DNA of 64,000 nucleotides, from positions 68,527,482 to 68,591,481 of the forward strand of contig NW_026947484.1 in assembly GCF_034190915.1 (NCBI RefSeq), given 5' to 3'. The position numbers and the translations under genes were made by a program. Shown one piece after another: positions 24,001 to 38,494 of the stretch (position 1 is its first letter; each line of letters starts with the position of its first letter). Below the pieces are notes generated by a model. That model was not told where the DNA came from and did not search any database. It was given only the letters and a program-made list of their open reading frames with translations. The DNA comes from Cavia porcellus. Lineage: Eukaryota; Chordata; Mammalia; Rodentia; Caviidae.

Positions 24001-27000
24001 AAAGCCCGTGCCTTCTCTGAGGAACTGGCTGGGCCAGACCTGTGTGTCCACAGTGGCTGCTGGACTCTTAAAGCATAGCCAGTGCCACCCCAGAAGCCGC
24101 ATTCCACATTTTTATATCATTTTAATTAATGTCTAAATCTGGAAGATTTGCACTGGGCTTGGTTATTGGCAAATGTTAGGGTACATCTGGGACCTCTCGA
24201 CTTTTTAAAATCTACTTTCTCAACAAGACTTAAAAAACCCAAATGGAGATATTTCTCATAAAAATTATTCTCAGGATGGAGCTGTACTTAAGAACATATA
24301 TGCCAGATTTTGAAAATTTAGTAAGGCAATAAAACAGAAATGTAAAATACATTAGTTTTTCAAGTTTGTCACATGTTTAAATAATATTTTTGGACATATT
24401 AGGCTAAATAAAAGATTTTATTAAAAGTCAACTTTCCCTGTTTCTTTTTTCTTTTATTATGGCTACTGACATATTAAAATTAAATGCATAGCTGGTGTGG
24501 TGGCACATGTCTGTAATTCTAGTGCTCAGGAAGCTGAGGCAGAGGATCACTGTGAGTTCCAGACCAGCCTGAGCTACAAAGTGAGCTCAAGGCCTGCCTG
24601 AACTGTACAGCGAGATCCTGTTTCAGAAAAAAAAAAAAAAAGTATGACTCTCATATTTCTATCAGAGTACATTGATTTAACTTTGTAGAGTGTTCCCTCA
24701 GAAATCAAGAAAGTAATCTAAGTAATCTGATTTCTCAAGGGCCAGTTAGGTGCCTCATACTAGACTAAAAATGGCCTCACAATGTTACCATTGTTTTTTT
24801 TTTCACCATAATTCTGCAAATTATGGGTTATATGGATGAGACAATGGAGGCTGGGAGGAGTTAAGCGACTTGCTCAAGGTCACCGCTAATAAACAGCAGA
24901 GGAGACCTGAGGCCACATCACTCTTCCTCCAGGAATAGTAAGGAGGCTGAACAGCTTGGTACTGATCAAGAGTTTTCATCTCGAGATGCAAGCTACTCAT
25001 AGGCAAACGGACACTGAAGGTTTTATAAAGAAAAGGAACAAAGGTATAGATCGTAAACTTAAATGAACAAAATACCCAAAAGTGATTGATAAAGGCACTG
25101 TCAATACCCAAAAGGAATCCAGTGGGAGAGAATTCTAACTGTGCAGCCCAGCTCCTCCTTAGCCTAGGACGGTGATCCCTCCATACTGTCAAGAAGCTAC
25201 CAGGTTGCTTTGAGCTGTGCATTCCTCTCATCTGTCTGATTGACAATCAGCGAATCCCTCATCGAAGGCAAACTTCTCCTGGTGCTAAATCTACATGCAC
25301 ACAATGGTATAATGGAGCCAAGCCTGAGGTACTTAAGATAAGAGAATGATTGGATGTGTGCAGAGAAATAATAAAGATAAGAGACTAACTTCCCACCACC
25401 GGAGGCATTCATCAGGTGGATTAAATATAATTCATTGGCATTACCTGTGTAATAATCCCCAAGCTGCAAAATGCAGACAAAAGCATGAAGGATGCTTCTC
25501 AAATAGTCATTTTTATTCACTTGTATCTGACTCACTTCTCTGCAGAGAATTTATTTAGTTTATAACCCTTCCTTAGCCAAGATGGCTTCTGATTTTTCAT
25601 ACCTAATGGTGGAGATAATGCAAGTTGTAGTTAACTTCTTCCAAAGGTAGACAGGAAGAGTGCTATTTGCTTGCTTATTCATTTTTTCCATCTCGTTTGC
25701 ACTGAGAAGCACCTTGGGTGGTGGTATTTGATAAACTCCTTTACTCTCTTACCTTAGCCCATCCCTGCATTCTGTACAGTTATGGGGTTCAGTACATGTC
25801 TTGCAATTTTCGCTGCATTTCCGGCAAAGATTTTTTTCTGTTTTTTTAAAAAAAGAGAAGCACTGTTACAGATCAGTTGGTCAGCTGGGTTCCATAAAAG
25901 CACGAGAAGATGTTCTAATGTTTGCTGATATATTAGCATTCACAGCCTTGAGTAGGAAATCACAGGAAAAGCCTCAAAATCACATTTGTTATCACTTCTG
26001 GGTTAAGCAAGTGCAGGAATGGACTGCTTCCCTAGGAAATACCGGACCCTCCCTGACATCCCGCAGGCTGGAGAACTGCAGTCTACTTAGTCCTTAGCTG
26101 AATAATTTTTGGATTTTCTCCCCTCTCACACCCTTTCCCAAGCAGTTTTCTGACTCCCAACACTAAGAATCCGGTTGGTGAAGCTGGGCAGCCATGCTGT
26201 GGGCGCAGCATGGAGCCCTCTATGCCCGCAACCATTAGGGTCCTCTCACACCAGTGGCCAGAGAAGAAGGGACTTACGGTGCAGATTCAACGTAAAGCAC
26301 CGCCTAATTCCTGCCTGGTCTGGAACAGAGCCTTGCACTTTATGGCTTCTGTGGAACTGATATAAACGCTGCTCTCCTTTGGATAATACCTACATTCTGT
26401 GGTGTAGAAATGTATTGATTTGAACAACTGCACTGTGATTCATGGTTTTCACAGTTAACATAAATCCAGGTCCACACTGGGAAAAAGTGATAAATGCACT
26501 ATGCTATTGTGAAAAATTGTTCTATTGTGAAAAGTGGTCGTTTGGTATCTAAGGAAGGGCTCTTACCTTGGACAGACTTTTGCTGGGGACCTACTCTCCA
26601 CTTTGATATGCAAGGAGATTATATTTCCAACTTGTTCGCCTGTTCTGTTCCTGCACCTGCCTTTAAATGTTAATGTTCTCTGGGGTTGTGCAGAGACCGT
26701 GATACTTATACACAGCACTCTCTGTGCTGTGAACAGTACTGGATGTGGCACAGGGTGGTGGTGGGAACCTCTGGCACATGTGGGCTGTGGGCTGTTTGCA
26801 TCGCTGAATGCTCTGAAAGGTTCACTGTCCCTGGCCAGGGAAATGAAGTCACACATCCTGGGTTTGCCTTTTGCTTTCAGCATTTCTAGTGGGCAAATTC
26901 GGCATCTCTAGCCTCTCACTTGGTAGGTGGAGTTACCAGGGTACCCACTTCCAGTTTGTCTTGAGAAATTAATGAAATTACTCAAGAGGAAGCTATAAGC

Positions 27001-30000
27001 CACACACGTATTGGCAGTAACTATTACTGCTCATGATGCTATGTGATCACTGTGTTAGGTATAAAAGGACTCAGTAAAGGAGAAAACCATAATGAAAAGC
27101 AACTACACAGGAGAGAGACATGCAGCTCTTGAACCAATACTAAGTGATATCTAAAGTAACCGAACTTCTTTTCTTAATTATCCTTCTTCCAGGCTCTCCA
27201 AAAGGGCAGAGACCCCGAAGGTGGGAGAGCAGCTTGGTGATAGAGCCCACACTCAGCACATTCCAAGCCCTCCAAAAGAAAACAAAGGACTCTCGATTAT
27301 TTTGATTTTGTCATATAACATTCTAGAACCAAATTTCTCTTCCAAGACTCAGCCTTCTGAGACAAAATTTTGACTTTATTCTCCAAGGAATGTGGATATT
27401 TCTGTGGATTTTTTATGCTCCTTCTCTCTCACTTTTCCCTTTCCCTATCAGATTGTAGCTCATGTTCCACATTTTGGAGCAGTAAGAGATGGAAAGAAAT
27501 CCCTACCTTCTACTTTAAAGGTAAGATGAAAAACTTATCTGCTACACAGAGAGACCCCTTTGATTTAGGGAATTTCACTTCTTAGGAAGCAAGAGATCTT
27601 TTAAAAACAGCTCTTGTTCCTTTAAACTTGGGTTTTCTTATTTGTCAGGCTGTGCAGAAACACAGTATTTCAGTGTCATTACACACCATGGTGTGACACC
27701 TCTGTTAAGATGAATTACCCAAAACTCAGAAATGAAACAAAAGATCTCTGCAGCCCTTTTCAGGGTCACACTGGAGGTCACCAGTCTCTAGGACAGGATG
27801 GCAAACCTTCCAGAGCTTTCAATGACACAAACAGCCCATTGTGGCACATATGCTGCATGGGACCACCACTGCACTAGGACAATGCCTTCGTTTTGTTTGC
27901 TAATTATAGTGGATGAGGGCCGAGACTCTGAAGTTGTATGTTATGGCATAGATCTATTTGATAAAGTTGCAAATTATTTCAGACAAAATGGCCCCAGATT
28001 CTAGTTTTTTTGTCATGTAGGGAATGATTCAATTTCACCTCTAAATCAGCAAAGAGATTTCATTTGGCCCTTTCTGGTAGACGGCAGTACTTGATCATCT
28101 TGGACCCATTTGCCACCTTACATGTGACCTCATAATGAGCTATGTGCCTTTGACATATGTCATTCTTTATTTAAAATAAAGCCGTTCTTTTTAAACTTCT
28201 CTAAGGGTACAACCCGGTGCCACACAGCCTGTTCATACCTCGTGAGTGTACGGTAGAGAGCAGGCCCAGCCGCAGGCCTGGGCCACCCTTCACACACTTG
28301 TGGCTGGCAACTCCTAATTTGCATTTCTCACTTAGAGGGTTTCTACCCCTCTCATGACGGCCTCTTTTGTGGTCTACATGGTGTACAAACAATATGGCTT
28401 ATGATGAACACCTGCTTTCCCTTTAGGAGTCTGAAATTTTGGTGCATGCCTAGGCTTGACACTGGGAGCTGGTCAGGTAGGCCCCTGGGCACTCAGTCTC
28501 CATGAGACTCAGTGGACAACATTTTACATGTGTGTCACAAATTCCTGTTGGTGCAATGAAGCACGTCCTGTGTGACTGTACTTGGGAAGGCACTCCTGGA
28601 AGCTTGTGCCCAGTTTTATCTGGACTTCGTCATTTCTCTTAGCTGATTTTAGTTTATATCCTTTTCCTCTAATAAACCCTAACTGTGCTTTTAAGAATAC
28701 AAGTATACCCCAAGACTGATGAACATTCCTAGCAAATCTTGAATCTGGGCGTGGTCTTGAGAACCCTCTGACACAGTCAGTTCTAAGAATTTCTGTGCAG
28801 TGTTCTCTAAACTGTCTCTTAAAATAAACTGGCTAGAACCTGTTTGAGGTTAAGCAATGTACAGGTTTCATAAAGGATGCAATAGTCCTTCCAACGTCAT
28901 TGAAATGAACATCCTACATGTTGTCTCAATATTTGAAATCAACTCACTGGTGTCTTGATAGGACCCATCAGGGCAGTGGACAACGCAGCTGTTGGTTTCT
29001 TCATTCAAGAAGTAGCCATATTTGCAGGACAGACATTGGTCACTATGGCTCCCGAAGCAGGACTCACAGCTGGGCGCACACTTTCTGCACCGCTTCTTGT
29101 CAGCATGGTAGTGGCCTGGGGGGCAGCTGGAGACACAGATCCTGCATGGTGGAATGACAAGAAAGAAGGCTGCATCACCGGGAACCCGGTCCTCGGCATC
29201 CTTCTGGAGAAGCTTGGCAAAGTGGGGGCCTTAGCCTGGGAATGTGTTCTGAACCAGGATGCTGACAACAAACCCAGAGGGCTGAGCACTGCTGGCTGAA
29301 GTTTCATCCCTGCACGGGACACTGAAGGAGGGACAGTGTCACAGGGTGCCATGTCCATCAGGTGAGGTGTCCCTTGATCTAACCATCTCTCAGTTCAGGT
29401 CCAGAACTAAACAGGAAGGGCGGTTAGATACTGAATCTCAACAGTTTGCCTGGGGTGGTGATTCACAGGCAAAGTACACAGGCATCTTGATTTTGTGCAG
29501 AGATAACTCTAGTTATAGGAGTTTTTCTTGCTTTTGTATGGGTCCTGAGTGTGTACACATCAGTAGTGGTTCTGGTTGTATGCTATAGTGTAAATTAAGA
29601 TAAATATATTTACATTTATGTTGGTGGTAAGAAGCTGTTTTTCCTAATAACTTTGCCCACAATTGAAAGACAAGGCTTAATTTATTTCTTCAACAAATAT
29701 TTACTGAGCACCAATTAAATATCACATTTCTGAAGTACAAGAGATCACAGAGGCTCTGAATTAGTTCAGGGCCTTTTCCTCAAGGAAGTTGGAGTCCAGC
29801 ACAGACTCAATCAAGGATTTGAGCCTGTCTGGTTCTCCTGGGAGCCTGGGCTAAGGTGGTGCTCCCCATACGCAGCTCCCCAGAGTGACTTCTGCCTGCA
29901 GGAGGAGGAAGAGGGAGGAGGTCATGTGAGGGCCACGGGCCAGGGAGGACATGGTGTGGTGGGGCAGTCCATGGTCCATGGCTCGGTCCCAGGGCAATTA

Positions 30001-33000
30001 CTTACACAGCTTTAGCAGGCAGCCAGAGGCTCAGGGGCACTGGGCACATAACGGTGTCCCCATGGGAGACTGAGAATAAGCAGGGACCAATACCAGGTGT
30101 GTGTGTGTGGGGGGGGGCAGAATGTAAGCCTGGCCTGTGCAGTAGCATTCCCATGGAGATGAATACAGCCACAGTATCGGGTAGGAACAGGGTGTGAAGG
30201 CCACTGAACTTTGGGTGAACAAGCAGAGGAAGTTTGAGAGCCTAGTGTCACCACGGTCACCTGTTAGCAGCAATGGATGCTTTAAAACTGCTACAACAGA
30301 TTTTAAGATGTTCTAGTCACAAAGAAATGATTAGTATGTGCAGGAATGCTTAAATTGAATAGCTTGATTTAGCTACTCCACATGTGTGCACATTTTAAAA
30401 CATCAGGTTATATATACATCATGTTTTTTTTTTTTTGTTTTTTGGTACCAGGAATCAACTCAGGACCTTGCGCTTGCCAGGCAGGCACTTATGTTGCTGA
30501 GCTATACCCCCAGCATTTTTAACATGATAGTTAAAACAAACAAAAAGACAAAAAAGAAAGAACTCAAGGGAAGCTGAGGCAGGAGGACTGCCAGTTCAAA
30601 CCCAGCCTGGGAAACCCAGTGAGACCCTGTGTCAAAATAAAAGAGGACAGAGATGTAAACAGTTCAAAGGTCTGGGGCTCAATCCTGAGTACCACAAAGC
30701 AACACCAGCAGTAATGAATAAACAAAACAAAATGGAACAAACTGAAGAAGAGCAGGCATGTGCTGCACTGGTTTCTCCAGCTAAACGAGAGGACAGACAT
30801 TTGCCCACGCACACCCATTACGTGCTCTGTGACTGGGCAGCATGAATTTCAGCACTGTGGATTCCACTGGTGGGCAATGATTGAGCCTGAGCAGCGCCTT
30901 CTTTGAGGTCGTGGCCTGGTGGAGGACATGGGGAAACGGTGGCCTTGGGCACGCACCCCACGCTGCTGGTCCTGGTGCCATGTGTGTGCTCTGCTGTGGT
31001 CTCTTACCTGGTATTATTTTTCAGCTTGTAGTAGTAGTGCAAACAGTCACTGCAGTGGTCTGGTCCGGGCCCGTCACAGCCCACCTCGCTGCACTCGGGA
31101 TCGCAGGGGCCTTTCCAAAAGAGATCGGAGCAGAGCGTGAGCAGAGCACTCCTGCAGGTCTGCGTGATCTGGGCTTTGGCTCAGGACAGCATCCTATTAC
31201 TTTTTTCTCTTACACAGTGACAGTTTCTTTAAGACAGGGGACTAGTAGGAAACAGGAATGTAAGCTCAGAGACAAACTTTTGGTTTTTATCAGGAAAACT
31301 ACATGGCCTAGGTATCAGGTACGTCGAATCTACCCAAGGCCCATTCTTCTAAACATATACAGCTGCATGGTGGAAGATAAATATTTCAGGATTCAAATGA
31401 ACAATGTGACAGATGCAACTGGGAAAAAAAAAAACCCTGCAATTAACATGCAAAACAAAGACATAGGATTTACAGAAAATGAGAAGCTAGGTGCTGACCA
31501 AAAAAAAAAGTGTTAATGCCTGGACCAAACTGCCTGTCTTGAGGTCATTAAAGCCACAAAGAACTTCTGAAATACCCATTATGGCATCTGCACAAGCTTA
31601 TCAGTATCTAGTCCTGGATCACAAAGTAGGTACCTTAGGTGCAGATAATAGATTGAAAATTGCAGTCTACCCAAAGGCAGTGAGAAACTCCATGAGAGAA
31701 AATGACACAAAAATGTAAAAATGAGAACTAGCATAAAAGAATGTCAGACCTGGGATGGAGGCGCCTCATTTCTCTTGCTATATAGTCTTTGGTATAGAGA
31801 GAGAGAACAAATAAAGAGAAAAAAAAATAGCAGAAAATCATTTTGCAGTTGGCAAAAACTTTTTATTGATATGGGCTACTTACAGTTTTTAATTCTTTTT
31901 CCCTGATTCTGTACTTTGGCATATGTGGTCTCCCAATTATCAATATATTTTGCACTGAAAATTCATATGATTTCAACCATCAATGAATAATTGCATGAAA
32001 TAGTAAGCCAAGGGTACCAGAAATATTTTGAATCCTACTTTACTCTAAGGGACTTAGTGTTCACTCTGGTTTCTCTAAGATATTATCGAACTGTGTCCAA
32101 AATAACTGAATCCCAGAAGCATAAAATGCTAGAGCAGGGTGGAATGACTTAGAAAAATATCTGGTAGTCACTCATTTTACTAATGAGAAGATCGGTTTTT
32201 CCAAGCATTAACCGTGATTTGCCCAGGATCGCATAGCTAGAAGGGTTTGGATTAACATTGTCCTGCTATCTAGTCAGTATTTCTTGCCTAAAGGTAGCAA
32301 ATCAGGTACGCAAAATGACCTTTCCATCCTAATGGAAGTAAGTTATTTCAAATGCTGCAGAATTAAAATATATTACCAATTAACTACAAGAGTCGTTCGA
32401 CAACACTGTTTATCCCCATTTCCCCACAAATCTTAAATTTATCTTGACATTAAATTCCACAGCAAGTACAACTTGGGACCGGTTAGCTGCCCACTGTCTA
32501 GCAGGGGAAAGACGGCTATGCTGGAAAGGACTGAAGTCCGGCTAGCTCTGGTTCTCATGGTCCCTGGGATTCAATGAAACAGAATAGGGATCTGGTTATT
32601 TATAAAGCTGTCTTTGCCTCTAGTCAGGCTGCCTTCTAAATGAAGGTAAAAAGTCACAGTTCCACAGGAAAGAGTCATGGGTGGCCCTAACATTTCACCA
32701 GCTGATTTCTAGAATTTAAAAAAAAAATCCTAAACACATTTATTCTTGCTATGTGCTCTCAGGGCTTTGTATGGTAGGTTCACATGCTATGCTGTTTCTC
32801 TGATAATTTTAAACTATCCCAGATGCAATCTAGCATTGCAGGTTGCAGAGTAATAATGAAGTAATTGTCTCTGGTCTCTGATAACTGCCAATATCAATAC
32901 TTCAGAGATGTAATAAGGAAACCCACAAAATTGTTTCACTATGTTCAGAGTTTTAACCTTATCAAAATCTGAATAAGAAATAAAAGAAATAGGTTTCTAT

Positions 33001-36000
33001 TGGGTCCATTTATGCTTTTGGCTATACTTTCTCCTGTCAATGATGACAAAATGGTGGACAGTATAACATAAACAGTCATTTTATAAGCCTGAAGCAAACC
33101 AAGGCAAAATCTTATGTACTCTAGTTAACCCCATTGGTTATAATTATCCAAGCATTTTACTGATTCTGAGAGGCTACCTATTTAGAACAAAGGAACTATA
33201 TGAATATTTAAGATATTCTCCAGTGATTAATGAAGTACATTTATTTCAGTAGTTAGAGAAAAATCCTAGAAGTACAATAACCAAATATTTCTTATCTGAA
33301 GGTATATCATACTTCTACTTATACAAAGTTCTCCATCAGGGAAGCTTTCTGTATTAGGTGTTACATATCATATCTCAAGAGAAGTGGTTTTAGGAGTTAC
33401 AGCCAATGCAACAAGACAGGGGTCAGAAATATAATGGAAAGGATAAAAGATCACAATTTTCAGGTGAGATGGCGGAGTACTGAAAGCACCAGAAAACCAA
33501 CGCTAAACATAAACAGTATATTAATCACAGAGTTAAGTCACGTGGACGGATATCAGATAAAAATGCAGCAACCAATAGATTTCCTCCATACCCGTGTATA
33601 CTGATCAGAAAGCGAGCAAAGTTTTCCCTTACGTGAGCAATAAGATCATGTTAGATCTAATTACTTAGGTATAACATAATCAAGAATCAAACTATATAAA
33701 ATTAAAAAAGATTTCACCAAAATAGGACAATTGTACATTTTAGGTGGAAAAGCAATGTATTGTGAAAAATAATTTTTTCCATGAGCTTGCAAGCATGTAA
33801 ATTCAGATTAAATTCCAATGGGACTTTTAAAGGGAACTTAGTAAACAATCTAAAATTTTATCTGGAGAACAGCAGGGCAATCATTTCTATGAAAATGGAA
33901 AGCAGATGTTCAAAAAATATTAAAATACATCAGGAGGGCTGAGGGTGTAGCCCAGTGGTAAGGGGTATGATTAGCAGCATGAGGGCCTAAGTTCAGTTGG
34001 GAACATCCCTGAGCCTTCCCCACACCCTCAAAAAACCAACCAAACAGACAGAAAAACCCCACAGAAAACACTGCATGTGGTTTGAGAACAGATTGATGAG
34101 CAGAAAAGGTACAAGGACAGACCTTGACATAGACACTTACATTGAAAGACAGCATCATAGACTAATATCAGAAGGGATACTCAGCCAGTGATGTTAATCT
34201 GTTTGGGAACTGAGAATAGTTTCAATTCCTACTATATATCAGAAACCAGAGTGAGTCTAGATGAGTCAAGGGTCAAACATAAAAAATAAGGGATTACAAA
34301 CAACAACAACAACCATATGACTATTTAGCTGATATTCAGGGATAAAACTGCACTAAAAAAATCAACTGTTTATCTGAAACTATATATCCTTTTCTCTAAT
34401 AGTTTAATGTTAAATTGCCACAAAACAAAACAAAAATTATATTCAGGAAGCAAGTGGTAACTGAGAATATGTTTTCAACCAACATGAGCTGAGGTGACGT
34501 GCAAAGAGTTCTCACAACATAGGTCCGAGACTGACTGCCATCTCCAATAGGAAAACGGGCAAAAGCCAGTCGTATGAGTTCGGGGAACCTCAGGGTAAGT
34601 GTCCAGGTTTACTAAGGATCAAAGCCATACAGTTTTAACAACTGCTCTTTTTCTGCTTTGTTGTTTTCTTTCCAGTCAACCCTTGCAGGGGGGTGCGCAC
34701 CCAAAGCCCCACAGCGGGTCACGTCTGGAGAGCAGGCTGCCTGGATGTTTCCAAGCCCCACAATTCATTTCCCTCCTTGCAGCAGTGAATCTCAGAATGG
34801 GATTCTACTCAAAAGAAATAGTGAAAGATACAGGTAAAGGCTCATACATCACCATGTGTAGGTAAACTGTGTTTAAAAGTAGTGTAAGGCTAGGCAAACT
34901 ACGCATGGCACACTGGGGGTTACCACGCCTGGGACAGTCACAGGATGGCACATCAACTCTGCAGACAATGTTTACTTAAGGCTGCCCGAGTAGATGAATA
35001 GGTGAACAAGCTAACAGGTATACACAAAACGTCTGGGAGGATGGATGAAATACACGGCAACGTGATTAGTGTGTTAGCACAGCTTATGCTATTTTAATCA
35101 TGTATTATCCCACATGATGGGCGAAGGTGTGGAGCATTCTGAAAAATGAAGATGTACCCCACTGCAGCCCCACTCACCCGCATAATCCTCTGCACCGTAG
35201 TCCTCTGTGGGGTCCTCAACACGGCTGTATCGGAAACGTTCCACCTTAGGGAATTCGTTGGTTGGGGAGTACGGCTGCTCTGATGTGCCGTAGAGGACTA
35301 AGGACCATTCTTTCAATTTACCTGTGAACCACGGCATGACCAAATGGTCACTGTTTAGCTGTAAAACTTCTATAAATCCTTTACACATGCACGCATGCAT
35401 GCATATGCACAACAAAACTGTGGGGAGCAGATCGAAAGGAGTCCCTGCATCACAAACACAGCTAACTCTGCACACTTTCCACTGTTTGCAGAATTAACTC
35501 TTTAATAATTTATACACCCCGGATTTACTGAGCACTTTACTGGATCAGTCTTCATTTAATCAGCATTTATAGGAAAATGGGGAAATGAACATACTTCAGA
35601 TTACTTGATCAAGGAGTGAATTTCAAATTCTGACTATTTGAGAGAATTCCAGAATTCTTTCGGAAGCTTTGTTTTTTTCCAGGCACAAAGGTTTTATTTG
35701 GGATTTTCAGAATTTTTAGTATTATCCCAGTAGTTAACATATAGACAAAAAAATCCAAACTTGTATTCTGTCTAATTCTTAATCTATCATTCAATGTTCA
35801 GAAAGAATCACTATATACATTTTTTAATTTTTTCTTTCTTTCTTTTTTTGTATATTTAGCTTTGTAGTGCAGGCTAGCCTCAAATTCAGTGATCCTCCTG
35901 CCTCTGCCTACCGAGTGCTGGGATTACAGGAGTGCACCACCATGCTCAGTTTGTAAACTACCTAACCGAGTGTGCTGTCTAATATGACAGCTCCTGGATG

Positions 36001-38463
36001 GATAGTATACGGCTACTTAAACGAATAGAAATTGACTAAAAGTGGACCATTCTCCTTCCTGCAGTCTCCTGGGCATCTGCAAAACAGCAGTTCCTAGTCA
36101 AGAATGCCACCAGAGAGACCGCAGTGATAGTCTCACTCCTGGATGGGTTACAAGGAATATTCTACTTCTGCTAAGTCCTTATGTATCCATTTAACTCCTA
36201 GTTATCAAAAACTTAAAATGTCCAATGCAAACCAAAGAAAAAGGGAAAACTGCCTCTAAGCCATTAAGCTTAATGTGATTCACATCAAAAGGAATCAACC
36301 ACAAGAAGTGATTTAAAATAAAACCATTTCAAGGCTACAAATATGCCAGGAGGGAGGCAGAGTTCCCCTTAGGATGCTTCTCACCTTTGCTTAACACAGA
36401 GACTCTGGAATGGTCAGGGCTGGGCTCAGGGTTAGGGAAGGGCGAGGTCGGAGAGACCTTCAGCTGCAGGGCCTTTCACTCGTCAGCATCCATAACCATC
36501 ATCAGATCTGTGCTTAACATTTCTAAGCACAGTGCTTACTCTACGATAGCAAGCCCATGCCTAAACACTGTAAATTTTATTCTATTTGATGCAATAGTGA
36601 CTCCAAGGTAAGGACTAGTACTCCCAATATACAGATGGGGAAACTGAGGCATAGCAGTTACTAACTTTCTCAACTTCAGTAAGAAAAGGAAAACGAATAT
36701 TAAAAATCATTCTGAATTCAAATTCTGAGCTCTTAAACTGTGTTCCAAAACTGTCTCCTGTTCAATTCTAGGACTTGAGGAACCTGACACTAAGAAATAA
36801 ATATACACATTCCTCCCGGACTGATGCTGATGTTTGGTCCTGATAAAACTTAATTGAACTTATTATAAGTTAAAACTATATTTCATATACCTAGCCTACT
36901 ACACATCACAGCTTAGCTTAGTCTACCCTAAATGGGCTTATAATATTTACATCAGCCTTCAATTAGGCAAAAATCACCTAACACAAAGCCTGCCTTATCC
37001 AAATGTTGAATATCTCCTGTACACACACAGATGGGTATTCTGTAAACAGTCAGGATGCAGAACCAGGCTATCCAAAACGCACAGCCAACATGGCATTCTG
37101 GAGAACCAGTTACTTTGTCTCACACTGGTGTGACTTTCTGGGGCCGTGGTTCCCTGCCTCTGGCCAGCACCGTCAGGGAGTACTGTCCTGCACATCGCTG
37201 GTCCAGGAAAAATCAAAATCTGAATTCTAAATATGGTTTCCACTGAGTGCAGGTTGCTTTCACATCTCCAGGAGTCTTAAGATGAACAATCACTAAGTCA
37301 GGGATCACCCTCTAAGGACTCACTTTTTTCTGCATTGTGCTCTGGGTCAATTAGTTTACCTGTGACACTTGCCTTCTGCCAAACATTTCCTTGCACTCAC
37401 TGGTTAGTGGCCCTGCTTTCCACAAACAAAGTGGTTCAGGCTCAACTCTAAGCAGCACTCGTTAAGTGGTGGCTAGAAGGGAATAATCCTCGGGAACTGG
37501 TGCCTGCCCACTCTTGTCTCAAGGTAGCGACACAAGGGGAAACCTGCTTTCCTTAAGGCATCTCTTGGGTGGATCAATGGAATATATAACACAGTGACAC
37601 GCAGGTCACATCATCCACAGTCACCCTAAAACCTATTTCATTTTGGATCTAAAAATTTATCCTCCAACGTGCTTTCAGGAGTGCTGTCTCAAAACTGTGC
37701 TTGTGCCACTTCTGAAGGACATCATAGGCCAGCTAGGCATAGGCTTGCAATTCATCTCTTTAATTTGCACTTATGAGGCCAAGCAGGTGTCATTGTTACG
37801 CTTTTGACCTTCCAGAACTAAACAAACCTCCTAATAAAGTATCCAGTTACAGTATCTTGTTATAGCATCCCCAAACAGGCTAAGACATGTGAGAAACACT
37901 CTCTGGTCAAAATATATTCATTCCATCATTTTCCTGTGTGATACGATTATTGACAGAAAGGAAGCGCTCACCAGGAGTCTTGAAGTTCCTCAGTTGGGAG
38001 GGAGTATCATAAACTTCAAGGATCCAGTCGCCAGCAGCTTGTTCTCCCCAGCAATGAATGGTCATGAACTCCCAATTTTTAAATCCTTCCATAGAATGAT
38101 CAAACAGCCTGGAAGAGAACCACAAAGCATTGTCATGTAGGGAATTTAAAATCCAGTAAGGCACAGGCAGCATTGTGATTGGTGGTCATTTGTAATCCAT
38201 CAGCATCCTTAGCTGCACACTGGAGCCTGCCTTCATCCCGGAATGATCACTTAGAAGACTCAGATGTGTACCAATGCCACACTCTAAGCAAACGGGCCTG
38301 GGGCTGGTCACTCAAGGGCAAATCGACAAGGACTAACCGTGTGGGGAGCAGGGAAGCTAGGCTAGGTGAGACTCCACCCACAACACTGACAGTAAAGGGC
38401 TGAAGATACAGCTCAGTCACAGCGCCTGCCTGGCAAGTGTGAGGTCTTGACTTTGCTTCTTGG

Positions 38464-38494
<31 letters not shown>

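Larger units (their letters stand above)
22158..25752 (-). other. PCSK5: PCSK5 intron 17-18
   Basis: This 3.6-kb intron contains a tRNA-type SINE, a Z-DNA-prone run, a GAAA repeat, a B1 and an MIR, listed separately. The stretch 23230-24100 is richer in GC and CpG than its surroundings and has open frames on both strands (23593-24078 plus, 23582-23989 minus) with no identifiable product. Confidence 0.8.
29142..31007 (-). other. PCSK5: PCSK5 intron 15-16
   Basis: A 1.9-kb intron with an old repeat near 29690, an ID-like SINE, and a B1 fragment joined to an ID-like piece. Opposed open frames at 29005-29358 overlap the exon and its flank and are shadows of it. Confidence 0.85.
31111..35177 (-). 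other. PCSK5: PCSK5 intron 14-15
   Basis: A 4.1-kb AT-rich intron. It contains an MIR, an ID-like SINE and possible worn L1 pieces around 33460-33900 (for example GAGATGGCGGAGTACTG). A 211-codon plus frame at 30881-31516 crosses the exon antisense and is not a gene. Confidence 0.8.
35322..37971 (-). other. PCSK5: PCSK5 intron 13-14
   Basis: A 2.6-kb intron with one B1 and one MIR; otherwise unique sequence. No further exon seen. Confidence 0.85.
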
